Below are positions 25,201 through 33,631 of a stretch of DNA of 63,467 nt, piece by piece. Positions within the stretch are counted from its first letter, which is position 1. The number at the start of each line of letters is the position of its first letter. The notes below the pieces were generated by a model. It was not told the DNA's origin. It searched no databases and saw nothing but the letters and a program-made list of their open reading frames with translations. A program made the translations under genes and the position numbers. Source of the stretch: Streptomyces turgidiscabies Car8 (GTDB lineage: Bacteria; Actinomycetota; Actinomycetes; Streptomycetales; Streptomycetaceae); NCBI RefSeq assembly GCF_000331005.1, contig NZ_AEJB01000623.1, positions 1 to 63,467 of the forward strand, written 5' to 3'.

Positions 25201-26099
25201 CGACCGAATCCCCGGCCGCTCCTGTGGCGCCCACCGCACCCGGCCGGCGTTTCCGGCCCCGCTGGCGGGACTACGGCCGCCCGCGCGAACTCATCGTGCG
25301 CTACCTGCTGTTGCTGTTCGTCCTCGGCATCACGATCGGCCCGCTCCTCTGGCAGCTCCTGGCGTCACTGAAGGGCGTAGGGGAGGACGTATTCGGCTCG
25401 AACGCGTCCCTGATCCCCCACCACCCGACGCTCCGCGCCTACCGCGCGATCTTCGACCAGGTCCCGGTGGGCACGTACATCAGGAACAGCGTGATGATCG
25501 CGCTGCTGTCGATAGCGAGCCAGCTCGCCCTCTCGACGATGGCCGGCTACATGCTGTCCAAGCCGAGCTGGAAGGGCAAGAAGGCCGTCTGGGTACTGCT
25601 GCTGGCGTCGATGATGTTCCCCTTCGAGTCCATCATGGTGTCGCTGTTCCTGAGCATCCGGGACCTGGGCCTGGTCGACCACCTGGCGGGCGTGTGGCTG
25701 CCCGGCTTCGTCGGCGCGATCAACGTACTGATCATGCGGGCGGCCTTCCTGGCGGTCCCACGCGAGATCGAGGACGCGGCGATGCTGGACGGCGCGGGTG
25801 AGTGGAAGCGGTTCAGCTACCTGTACCTTCCGTCGGCGTACGGCGCGATCCTGGTCGTCACCATCAACACGTTCATCAGCGCCTGGGACGACTTCCTCTG
25901 GCCCCTGATCGTGCTCCGCTCCGAGGAACACTTCACACTGACGCTGGGACTGGCGAGGCTCCAGACGTCGTCGTTCGGATACGACCAGCGGATGGTGATG
26001 GCGGGCTCGGTGATCTCCGTGGTGCCGGTGCTGGTGCTGTTCGTGATCACGCAGCGGTGGTTCTACCGGGGGGTGGCTTCGGGGGGCGTGAAGCTGTGA
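25197..26099 (+). CDS. Sugar ABC transporter permease (MalG-like)
   Basis: A 300-residue permease partner with about six hydrophobic segments. The EAA loop is EIEDAAMLDGAGEWKRFSYL. GTG 25197 overlaps the upstream stop (GTGA), indicating coupled translation. The C-terminus RWFYRGVASGGVK is typical of MalG-type proteins. It completes the importer and is followed by a hairpin. Confidence 0.92.
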   Translation: MTTESPAAPVAPTAPGRRFRPRWRDYGRPRELIVRYLLLLFVLGITIGPLLWQLLASLKGVGEDVFGSNASLIPHHPTLRAYRAIFDQVPVGTYIRNSVMIALLSIASQLALSTMAGYMLSKPSWKGKKAVWVLLLASMMFPFESIMVSLFLSIRDLGLVDHLAGVWLPGFVGAINVLIMRAAFLAVPREIEDAAMLDGAGEWKRFSYLYLPSAYGAILVVTINTFISAWDDFLWPLIVLRSEEHFTLTLGLARLQTSSFGYDQRMVMAGSVISVVPVLVLFVITQRWFYRGVASGGVKL

Positions 26100-26142
26100 G
26101 GGAGTTGAGGGAGCGAGCGGACAAGGGAGTCGAGGGGCCGGG

Positions 26143-26168
26143 GAGTTGAGGGAGACGGACCTCAACTC
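26143..26168 (+). terminator. Hairpin terminator after the ABC importer operon
   Basis: A perfect 9-base-pair stem (GAGTTGAGG / CCTCAACTC) with an eight-base loop, 44 bases after the last permease stop. There is no poly-T tract, which is common for actinomycete terminators. Confidence 0.5.
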
Positions 26169-26260
26169 GCCCGTCCGGTCAGCGAACTTGTGACACCCCC
26201 GTGACCGGAACTATGGCCTCCGTCACAGGCACAGGATTCACGCCCTGATCGGATGACCGG

Positions 26261-27220
26261 ATGCGCAGACCGCCCGCCTCCCTCCGCCCGGCTCTCGTCA
26301 GGACCGTCCCCCTTCTGCCGGCTCTCGCAGCGACCGCCCTGCTGCTCGCGGCCTGCGGGACGGAGACGGGCCGTGCCGGCGCAGCCGACCCACCGTCCCG
26401 TACGCAGGTCGACGACCCGGGCAAGGACGGCGTCCGGATCACCTCCCTGACCCTCCCGCCGCCGGCCTCGTCCACCCCCTCACCCTCGCCCTCCGACAAC
26501 TACTCCGTCTCCGCCGACAGCCTCGCCACGGACTCGGGGGTCAGTGCCGGTTACGAGGTCACCAACAACGGCAGCGAGACGCTGACTTACACGGTCGTCT
26601 TCAGCTTCCTGAGCGCTGACGGCGGGGCCATGGGCAACCAGACCGTGACCGTGCGGGACGTCGGCCCCGGCAAGACCGTGCGGGGCACGGTCCGCCAAGG
26701 GCAGGTACCGCCCACCACACCACGGGTGACGCAGGCCAAGGTGCTCGAAGTGACCAAGGTCCCCACGAGCGAGGCCCCGGCCGAGTCGGGCACATGCCCG
26801 GCCTCCGGGATCCGGGTCAGCGCCGACGAGGGCGACGCGGCCATGGGACTCCGTGTCGTGGGCCTGCATCTCGACAACTGCGGCAAAGGTGACTACACCG
26901 TCGAGGGCTACCCCCTGCTGGAGCTCCTCGACGACGCCCGCAAGCCCGTCACGGGCGTCAAGATCCTCGACGGCAGCACCGAGATCACCACCGGCGCCGG
27001 CCCCGACAACCCACCCCGCCCCGTCACCCTCGAACCCGGCGAGTCGGCGACCGCCGCCCTGGTCTGGCGCAACACCACCGAGTTCGGCACACCGGTGAAC
27101 GTGCCCTACGTACGCGTCCGAGCGAAGGCGGGCGCCACCCCGGTGACAGTGACCCCGAACCTCGACCTCGGCACGACCGGGAAGCTCGGGGTGCGGCCTT
27201 GGGTGAAGGCGGAGGGCTAG
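26261..27220 (+). CDS. DUF4232-domain lipoprotein
   Basis: A 319-residue lipoprotein: signal peptide ending in the lipobox LLAAC, a Pro/Ser-rich linker, a domain of the protein-interaction beta type (residues about 90-165, VSAGYEVTNNGSETLTYTV) and a C-terminal DUF4232 domain beginning near CPASGIRVSADEGDAAMGL with a paired Cys in HLDNCG. It should be anchored at the outer membrane face. DUF4232 proteins are abundant in Streptomyces and lack a known function. Confidence 0.85.
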   Translation: MRRPPASLRPALVRTVPLLPALAATALLLAACGTETGRAGAADPPSRTQVDDPGKDGVRITSLTLPPPASSTPSPSPSDNYSVSADSLATDSGVSAGYEVTNNGSETLTYTVVFSFLSADGGAMGNQTVTVRDVGPGKTVRGTVRQGQVPPTTPRVTQAKVLEVTKVPTSEAPAESGTCPASGIRVSADEGDAAMGLRVVGLHLDNCGKGDYTVEGYPLLELLDDARKPVTGVKILDGSTEITTGAGPDNPPRPVTLEPGESATAALVWRNTTEFGTPVNVPYVRVRAKAGATPVTVTPNLDLGTTGKLGVRPWVKAEG

Positions 27221-27340
27221 GTGGTCTGTCCCTCCAATTCCCTCAGCCGAGAAGGAACATCTGGACGAGGGGGTACGCGGGTATGCGGCTCTTCCGACAA
27301 ATTCCGCTCCACGGCGCCGTAGGTTCCCTGTCGTGACGCC

Positions 27341-28156
27341 ATGGATGAGCAGGAGCCGAGGCTGTACGAGAACCGATGGGCCGACCCGTCGGGCACGCAG
27401 CCTCATGGAGCGGAGCCCGATCAGGACGGGTGCTCGTGCTTCGATCAGTACAACGCGCGTCCGTCCGCCCGCGTCGATTTCCACCCAGAGCTTCAGGACA
27501 CCTCCTCGGCGGGCTGGCAGCATCTGCTCGCGCTGATCGACGAGGCGGCCTCCGACGGCCGGGAGGAGTTCCGTCCACTGGCTGAACTCAGCCCACAGGA
27601 ACGGCGACAGATCATCACTCTGCCGCCGTCCATCTCCAAGCTGACGGCGGTCAAGCACCTAATGCTCTACGGCAGCAACCTGGTTCGTATCCCACCCGAG
27701 ATCGGCGCCATGACGAGCCTGGTGCAGTTCACGCCCTACACGTCGAGCCGCCTGCACTGGTTCCCGTACGAGATCACCAGATGCTCTCGGCTGGTCAGCA
27801 GCACGATCAGTACACGGTCGTTGTTCGGCAACTACAAGCTGCGTCCGCAGTTCCCTCGGCTTCAGCCTTCGCGAGGCCGGGCCGTGGAGCCCGAACTGCT
27901 CGATCTTGCCGATCTGGACCCCAGTCGCTGGGGAGCGACAGCCGTCCACACGTGCAGCGTCTGTGACAGGTCGCTGGAGTCGGGCGAGTTGCACCAGGCC
28001 TGGATCTCCTTGCGCGTGGCCACCGACGTCCTCCCTCTGTTGGCCAACGCGTGCTCGTTAGCATGCATAGCGGCACTTCCTGCCGGAGCCGACGGCTACA
28101 TTCCATCGCCCCACCAGGGCGGCCAGGCCGACCAGCCCGCGCCCGACTGGGACTGA
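27341..28156 (+). CDS. Hypothetical protein with leucine-rich-repeat-like segment
   Basis: A 271-residue cytoplasmic protein. Residues about 95-150 show two or three leucine-rich-repeat units (LPPSISKLTAVKHLMLYGSN, LVRIPPEIGAMTSLVQF), and a CxxC motif (HTCSVCDRS) with later Cys residues (NACSLAC) may bind zinc. Function unknown. ATG 27341. Confidence 0.65.
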   Translation: MDEQEPRLYENRWADPSGTQPHGAEPDQDGCSCFDQYNARPSARVDFHPELQDTSSAGWQHLLALIDEAASDGREEFRPLAELSPQERRQIITLPPSISKLTAVKHLMLYGSNLVRIPPEIGAMTSLVQFTPYTSSRLHWFPYEITRCSRLVSSTISTRSLFGNYKLRPQFPRLQPSRGRAVEPELLDLADLDPSRWGATAVHTCSVCDRSLESGELHQAWISLRVATDVLPLLANACSLACIAALPAGADGYIPSPHQGGQADQPAPDWD

Positions 28157-28426
28157 TCAGGAACAACGTCCTTCGCCAGACGTACTTGATCCCGAGCCTG
28201 CGACGTCCTGGGCGAACAGGTCTGCAAGCAGCTCAGCCATGGTCACAGTGGCTCCGCCTTCGGCGACAACAGTTTCGGCCTCACGCGCGAGCAGTTCGTC
28301 GGCCGCGTCTTCCAGCGCGTTGAAGTCGGCGAGGCGGTAGGCGGTCACCGGAGCACCGTTGCGGTTGATGTGATCGGCGAGGTGGGCGCGGGCTTCGCGT
28401 GTACGGTCACAGCGGTTTTCGTCCAT
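28157..28426 (-). CDS. Phd-like antitoxin, apparently internally shortened
   Basis: An 89-residue protein with the antitoxin start REARAHLADHINR followed directly by RNGAPVTAYRLADFNALED and an acidic C-terminal helix. In Phd-type antitoxins about a dozen residues (the beta strand ending VTRNG or ITRRG) normally separate these blocks, so an in-frame deletion is likely. No toxin gene is adjacent. It converges with the 27341 gene with no gap. Start ATG 28426. Confidence 0.55.
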   Translation of the reverse strand: MDENRCDRTREARAHLADHINRNGAPVTAYRLADFNALEDAADELLAREAETVVAEGGATVTMAELLADLFAQDVAGSGSSTSGEGRCS

Positions 28427-28575
28427 GAGGCAAGTGAACGCGCCTGTGTGTACGCGGAACGAAGGTTGGCCGCCAGCGCACTCCGACAGGGGAATCCGAC
28501 AGCCCACCTCACCACCTGCCCAGGAACCCAGAGACCCAGACCCCGACTGTCAGCCCCCTCCCCTAAAGTCCCCCC

Positions 28576-29259
28576 GTGACCCACAACCCCTCCCCCGCCT
28601 ACCTCACCGCGATCCGCGACTCCTACGACGCCGTCGCCGCCGACTACGCCCAACTCGTCCCCAGCCCAGCCGAGTTGGACCCGGTCTCCCGGGCGATGCT
28701 GGCCGCGTTCGCCGAAACCGTGCGTGCGGCCGGGCTCGGGCCGGTCGGGGATCTGGGGTGCGGGCCCGGTAAGGTCACCGCCCACCTGGCGGGCCTGGGC
28801 GTAGACGCGTTCGGCGTCGACCTGTCGCCGAAGATGATCGAGCTGGCCCACCGGGCGCACCCGGAGCTGGACTTCACGGTGGGCTCGATGACCGCGCTCC
28901 CCGTCCAGGACGGCCAACTCGGCGGCATCCTCGCCTACTACTCCACCCACCACACCCCACCCGAGCAACTACCCGCCGTGTACGCCGAGTTCCACCGCAC
29001 CCTCGCCCCCGGCGGACTCCTGATGCTGGCCGGGCACGCAGGCATCGACGAGCACGTCCGTCTCCGTCCGACCCAGGGGCACGGCGGCCATCCGGTGTCC
29101 TACGAGTCCCACTATCTGCCGCCTCAGCGGATCGCCGAACTGCTGAGCCGCGCCGGCTTCCTGATCACCGCGCGGCTCATCCAGGAACGCGCCGAAGGGG
29201 TCAAGCAGACCTACGCCACCTTCCTGGCCCGGAAACCCGAACGCGCCTTGCCCTCCTAG
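28576..29259 (+). CDS. Class I SAM-dependent methyltransferase
   Basis: A 227-residue methyltransferase. Motif I is GPVGDLGCGPGKVTAHLAG, motif II the acidic VDLSPKMIELA, and motif III LAPGGLLMLAG. The N-terminal IRDSYDAVAADYAQL is typical of UbiE/MenG-like small-molecule methyltransferases. Substrate unknown. GTG 28576 is the only start that keeps this N-terminus. Confidence 0.9.
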   Translation: MTHNPSPAYLTAIRDSYDAVAADYAQLVPSPAELDPVSRAMLAAFAETVRAAGLGPVGDLGCGPGKVTAHLAGLGVDAFGVDLSPKMIELAHRAHPELDFTVGSMTALPVQDGQLGGILAYYSTHHTPPEQLPAVYAEFHRTLAPGGLLMLAGHAGIDEHVRLRPTQGHGGHPVSYESHYLPPQRIAELLSRAGFLITARLIQERAEGVKQTYATFLARKPERALPS

Positions 29260-29495
29260 ACGGGAGAGGAGTACGAGTCGCTCTTCGGTCCCTGGCTGCC
29301 GAGCCGCAATCCCTCCTGGCAGTGAGAGGCGAAGTAAGACTGCCCCTGGAAGCTGGTCATCAAGGTCCGTCGGCGTGCCCCAACCCCGAAAAGACCGCAC
29401 CTCACAAACACAGAGTCCCCGTCAGCACACCGGCGAGGGGACCCATGAACGATCGTGGCCTTCTTCTCGGACCAGATCAACCGGCGGCCGTGTGA

Positions 29496-30665
29496 TCAGA
29501 GCAGGGTTCGGATGGCGTCGCGCTGCTCTGGCAGGCCGACTTCCCTGAGCCAGCGAAATTTGTTGCCAATGTTCCCCCAACAGTTGGCGTTGGTGGTGAC
29601 GGCTTGCAGAAGCTCTCGTTGCGCGGCCGACAGTGGCAGGCCGGGGCAGTAGCCGGTGGGGAAGGCTTTGACGAGGAGCGGACCCCAGTCGCGGTCGACG
29701 GTGAAGTCGCTGGCGAGCGGTATCAGGGCCATGGCAGCCGGAGCTAGGTCTTCGAAGGCGTCGACGCGGTCAAGGACGGTTTCCAGGAGGGTGAAGCGGA
29801 GCCAGCCGTCGAATTGAGGGAGTGGGTCGGAGAACCAGTGGTCTGCCTCGACCGGGTTTTGCAGGGCTTCGAGCAGGACGGCGGTGGCGTCTGGCATGTG
29901 CGCGCATCCGCTGGCCAGAGCGGCGCAGGTGCGCACGGCTGGATCAGGATCGTTGAGAAGGCCGGTGGTGTCCTGGCCCCAGGCGCCCATGGCCAGAGCT
30001 GCGGAGGAGCGTTCTCGGCGGCTGCCGTCCGCTGCGAGAACGCTGCGCAGGCGGCGGGCGGCGCGGGGAACGAGCTCGGCGAGGTCGGGTGCCTTCAACA
30101 GTAGGGTGACCGCCCCGAGGGCTGCCTCTCGGGTGTCCGGATGCGGATCGTCGAGGAACGGTTCGACCGCGTCGTAGAGTTCGCGTCGGATACTCCGGCA
30201 GGCGTGGATCGCTGCGAGCTCGTCTTCGTCCCCGCCGTCGTACTCTTCCCCGTACTCCCCCTCGCCGCCGGGGCCCTCGCCGTGGGAAGCCGAATCGGCG
30301 ATCTGGCCGAGCCAGTCGAGTAGTGCGGCCCGTAGAGGTCGGGTCCGCTCGTCCCAGGGGAAGAAGCTCTCGTGCTCGACCGCAGTCTGGCGGTGGGTCA
30401 GGATCGCTGCGACGAACAATGCGGCCGGCGGGGTGGAGCTGTACAGGGACCCTTGATGCAGCACGGACATATCGAGCATTCCCAGTGCCTCGGCCTGCAC
30501 CTCGGGATCCTCGTTCAGGAGTTGCCCCAGGTACGGCGGGATATCTCCGGCGCTCCCGTATGCGTGCTGCAGAGCGCCCCATTCCGTTGCCGTGAGCAGC
30601 TCTCTGGCCGTCGAAGGCAGTCCAGACCAGATCTGGGCGCCACGTTCCTCGTCTCGATTCGTCAC
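29496..30665 (-). CDS. HEAT-repeat-like hypothetical protein
   Basis: A 389-residue helical protein with repeated units such as DDPHPDTREAALGAVTLLL, RRERSSAALAMGAWG and NDPDPAVRTCAALASGCAH, which read as HEAT/Armadillo repeats, interrupted by an acidic Gly/Glu stretch (GEGEYGEEYDGGDEDE). No signal peptide. Such solenoids are usually binding scaffolds. Function and partner unknown. ATG 30665; it opens the gene-poor accessory region. Confidence 0.7.
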   Translation of the reverse strand: MTNRDEERGAQIWSGLPSTARELLTATEWGALQHAYGSAGDIPPYLGQLLNEDPEVQAEALGMLDMSVLHQGSLYSSTPPAALFVAAILTHRQTAVEHESFFPWDERTRPLRAALLDWLGQIADSASHGEGPGGEGEYGEEYDGGDEDELAAIHACRSIRRELYDAVEPFLDDPHPDTREAALGAVTLLLKAPDLAELVPRAARRLRSVLAADGSRRERSSAALAMGAWGQDTTGLLNDPDPAVRTCAALASGCAHMPDATAVLLEALQNPVEADHWFSDPLPQFDGWLRFTLLETVLDRVDAFEDLAPAAMALIPLASDFTVDRDWGPLLVKAFPTGYCPGLPLSAAQRELLQAVTTNANCWGNIGNKFRWLREVGLPEQRDAIRTLL

Positions 30666-31066
30666 ATGTACACCCTGTCGAACAGCACTGACAACCGATT
30701 GCGCCGGGGTACGGGTGGCCCCCTGGCAAGTCGTTCAGCCTGCTGCTGCCGTAGACGCAGAGGCCGGTAACAATGTCGGCGAAAGCGCCCGCCCGAGCCG
30801 AAGGCGATCTTTCGGCCGCCCGACACGGTGATCGCTTGGCAGGCGTCCTGATCACCGGGAGCCAGCTCCCGGCCGCCGGTGCCATGCCTGGCCAGCGGTG
30901 GGGCGTCGTCTTGTGGCCGGAGGGGTGCCCTGCCCGAAACGGCGGCCTTCGGCGCGGACCGCGACTCCGTAAGCCCGGGCAGACCACGGACTGGACGTCG
31001 GATCCGTGCCGATCCAGCTGGGTACGAGGCAGGGCGACACGTTCCCCTTCCGGTGGTGTGGCTGCA
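30666..31066. other. 401-base stretch without a supported gene
   Basis: Open frames on both strands are Arg/Pro/Gly-rich antisense-like translations without recognisable motifs. No RNA gene or clear repeat was seen. It probably holds the HEAT gene promoter and decayed DNA. Confidence 0.4.
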
Positions 31067-31357
31067 TCAGGGGACTTGGCTTGCCGCTTTGCCGCACAGC
31101 AGGTCGGGACGAGCGTCGGCCAGGGCGAAGGCCCGCTGGACGTCGGCTACGAGTGCGTCGTCGATGCGGTAGTGGCGCGCCCGATCATCCCGCCGCAGGA
31201 GCGGGCCGGCGCCGTACGGCCCGACGCGGCGTTGCACCGCCTTGGCGCTGGTCGGCGTTCCGCCGATCTTCGAAGGCGGGATCGGGTTCGGGTGGTCGGT
31301 GAGGTGCTGCTGGATGTCGCCAGCCGCGATCACCCGATCGAGACTCCCGTTCGACAC
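31067..31357 (-). CDS. Possible small protein downstream of a Rep-like gene
   Basis: A 96-residue ORF starting at 31357 with GAGGGG upstream, 63 bases after the Rep-like gene on the same strand. It contains IQQHLTDHPNPIPPSKIGG and ALVADVQRAFALADARPDLL. No family recognised; codon bias is moderate, so it may be a remnant. Confidence 0.35.
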   Translation of the reverse strand: MSNGSLDRVIAAGDIQQHLTDHPNPIPPSKIGGTPTSAKAVQRRVGPYGAGPLLRRDDRARHYRIDDALVADVQRAFALADARPDLLCGKAASQVP

Positions 31358-31420
31358 ACACCCCTCAAGATCGGAACGACAACAGCTACTTACGCAGCGC
31401 GGGCTCCGGACGTTGACCGA

Positions 31421-32425
31421 CTATGGAGACAGCGGCCTGATCTGCGGCCGCTGGGGCCGGGGCTTGTTGAGCAGAGCGCGCCTCACAGACTCGTGCGCTG
31501 GCTGACGCAGAAGAGTGTCGTCGCCCAGCCTGAACAGATGGATGGGCCACTTCTCTCCACGCTTGGCGTAGGAGGGGAAGTCGAGCAGTTTCCCATCGGA
31601 GCGCCTTCTGGGGTCCGCAACGCGCTGGATCAAGCCGAGGCGGTCAAGCATCAGGTGGGACTCGTAGACATCCCGGGTCAGGAAGTACTCGGAGGTTCGC
31701 GCCTCCGAGGAGAAGTAGGCGCCTGCCCTCCTCAGGTAGCGCTTCTCCAGGTGACGGAAAGCGAAGTAGAACCTGATCTCGGCGGGAGTCAGCAGGTAGA
31801 GCCAGCCCTGTGTCACGAACTCCGTGGGGATCGTGATGACGCTTTCGAAGGGATCAGGGACGTGGTAGTAGGCCGTCTCCTTGCCCTGTTTGCCGGACTC
31901 GTCGAGCGCCATCACCGCCTGGGGTGGAGTACCGACGTTGCGCTGGATCAGTCTCTCGTCGGCCAGCCGCTTCAGAGCGGAGCGGACCTGGCGCTCACGG
32001 TTGGCCCGTGCGGAGATGGGGGCTTTGAGTCCGTCGTTCTGCGTCGCCTTCGAAAACGTGAGGCTGGTCCAGGAGCGAACTTCCTCGCGACTGTTGAGGG
32101 GAAGCGGGCTGGGCCCAGCAAAGCCGTTGCGCTTGCGGCACTGGGCCTCGAAGAGGATCAGCAGGTACAGCTGGAGATTGACACCCCGAGGTGCGGCGAT
32201 TCGAACGATGGGAGGCGTACCTGTTTCGTCGGGCGCGGTGAAAAAGAAGCTGCTCCGGATCATGAACTTGTTCAACCGACGTGGTGCGGCAGCATGCAGC
32301 GATGAGCACAGGCGCGTCGTCCGCTCCAACTGCGACTCCATCTCCTCCAGGTCCGCCAGCCGCGCCGCTCGCCGGTCTGCAATCCTCGGCACCACAACCC
32401 CCCTCTTATGACCCTTTGGCCGCAT
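31421..32425 (-). CDS. Hypothetical protein, replication-initiator-like
   Basis: A 334-residue basic protein. It has a helical N-terminus, a region KAPISARANRERQVRSALKR LADERLIQRN that reads as a winged helix, and a second possible one near SEYFLTRDVYESHLMLDRLGL. The layout recalls RepA/plasmid replication initiators with two winged helices, but similarity is only by eye. It lies in gene-poor DNA near a transposase remnant and may derive from a plasmid or integrative element. Confidence 0.55.
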   Translation of the reverse strand: MRPKGHKRGVVVPRIADRRAARLADLEEMESQLERTTRLCSSLHAAAPRRLNKFMIRSSFFFTAPDETGTPPIVRIAAPRGVNLQLYLLILFEAQCRKRNGFAGPSPLPLNSREEVRSWTSLTFSKATQNDGLKAPISARANRERQVRSALKRLADERLIQRNVGTPPQAVMALDESGKQGKETAYYHVPDPFESVITIPTEFVTQGWLYLLTPAEIRFYFAFRHLEKRYLRRAGAYFSSEARTSEYFLTRDVYESHLMLDRLGLIQRVADPRRRSDGKLLDFPSYAKRGEKWPIHLFRLGDDTLLRQPAHESVRRALLNKPRPQRPQIRPLSP

Positions 32426-32602
32426 GTTCGCATCTCGTTGACCAGCAGGAATGGCTCAGCAACGGAAGAATTTATGCGGGCCAAAGGGTCCCCCGCGGCA
32501 ACTTCGTTTGCTGTCCCCGATGGAGAAATCTAGTGCTGCCGGGGTGCTCCCGGTGCGGGCCTGGGCAAGGTCGGCGACATCAATCGAGGGGAAACCGTTC
32601 CA

Positions 32603-32791
32603 GTGACCAAGAACAGGAAGATGAACAACCGCCCAGGCCGGGCACCTGCGGGCCGTGCCGGGCGTCGGCCGAGCACGAGCCGTTCGACGGCCCGGCGGCC
32701 CAAGGACCGCCGCAACGACAAGATCACTATCGTTTCCACCGTGATCCAGCTCCTGCGGCTGGTCTGGGAGATCAGCCAGAAGATCAACTGA
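32603..32791 (+). CDS. Possible small basic protein with amphipathic C-terminus
   Basis: A 62-residue ORF from GTG 32603 with GAGGGGAAA about nine bases upstream. The first 40 residues are Arg/Ser-rich, then DKITIVSTVIQLLRLVWEIS forms a hydrophobic or amphipathic helix. It is divergent from the Rep-like gene. Possible membrane-active or DNA-binding peptide; may be spurious. Confidence 0.35.
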   Translation: MTKNRKMNNRPGRAPAGRAGRRPSTSRSTARRPKDRRNDKITIVSTVIQLLRLVWEISQKIN

Positions 32792-33020
32792 CCAGCGCCC
32801 GATAGCCTGCCCGGCCCGGGACCTGCTTGCCCGAGGCCGGGCTGGGCGCAAAGGCCTCAGATGCCGCGACCGTCAACTGCCCTCTGGTGCCCCACGGAAC
32901 CGCGAAGGCCGCCTGGCGTGTGCCGGGCGGCCTTCAGCCGAGGTAGTTGATGCACAGACACCGGCATGCGAAAGGGAATGGGCGCCCGCCAACCATCCCC
33001 TCGGCAAGTTCCCCACCACA

Positions 33021-33392
33021 ATGCTGCGGGTCCTGCGCCAACTCGCCAGAAGCCACCACCGGGCTACCGCCGTCACCGACCTGATGGCCTACCTGCCGAC
33101 CGCGGTCGACATCGGCTACCTCCGCCACGACTTCGAGATCCCGCTGCCGGGCCCGGGCTTCGCCAGCCGCGTCGGCTCCCTGCTCCGCGACGGCCACCAG
33201 GTCGACCCCGACACCGACGTCCTGGAGGTGTCGGCGGGCACACCTGTTCGCGCTGAGAACCGGAGCGGTGTCAGCGCGAAGCAGCTGCCCGATCCGCTTG
33301 TGGCACGCAGGCCGCCAGCGCCCAGGCTGGCGTTCGGCGGCGGCCCAAAGGGAGGCATTGGAGTCCCAGGATTCGGCGAGGGGATCGAGTGA
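33021..33392 (+). CDS. Hypothetical protein fragment
   Basis: The first 75 codons show strong GC3 bias and a sensible sequence (LRVLRQLARSHHRATAVTDL, FASRVGSLLRDGHQVDPDTD); the rest is Gly/Pro-rich and atypical, so the frame probably enters unrelated DNA after about 33240. Likely a 3'-truncated gene. Function unknown. Confidence 0.35.
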   Translation: MLRVLRQLARSHHRATAVTDLMAYLPTAVDIGYLRHDFEIPLPGPGFASRVGSLLRDGHQVDPDTDVLEVSAGTPVRAENRSGVSAKQLPDPLVARRPPAPRLAFGGGPKGGIGVPGFGEGIE

Positions 33393-33631
33393 TCGAGGGC
33401 CCGGGCCTGGGTGAAGTAGTGGGGCTTCAGCCAGGCGATCGTCCCCTGGGCGGTAGGTGAGGCCCGGGGACACTGGCCCCTACGCAGCCACATAAAGATG
33501 AACCGTCAGCTGCCCGGTCGGATCCGCTGTGGACGCTGCGCGCCGTGTGAGACGGGCAAGAAAGAATCAGTATGTCGATATCCTCCTGGAGTCGCCATGG
33601 TGCACGCCCTCGTGGTGTGAAAACCTGGCCC

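Noticed and set aside
29256..29480. 74-codon minus-strand ORF as a gene or peptide precursor
   Set aside because: No ribosome site, weak codon bias and no homology visible by eye.
30773..32305. 510-codon open frame on the plus strand
   Set aside because: Antisense to the Rep-like gene, no motif, typical shadow composition.
32934..33473. 179-codon minus-strand ORF
   Set aside because: The opposite strand has better codon bias in the same stretch; the translation looks antisense.
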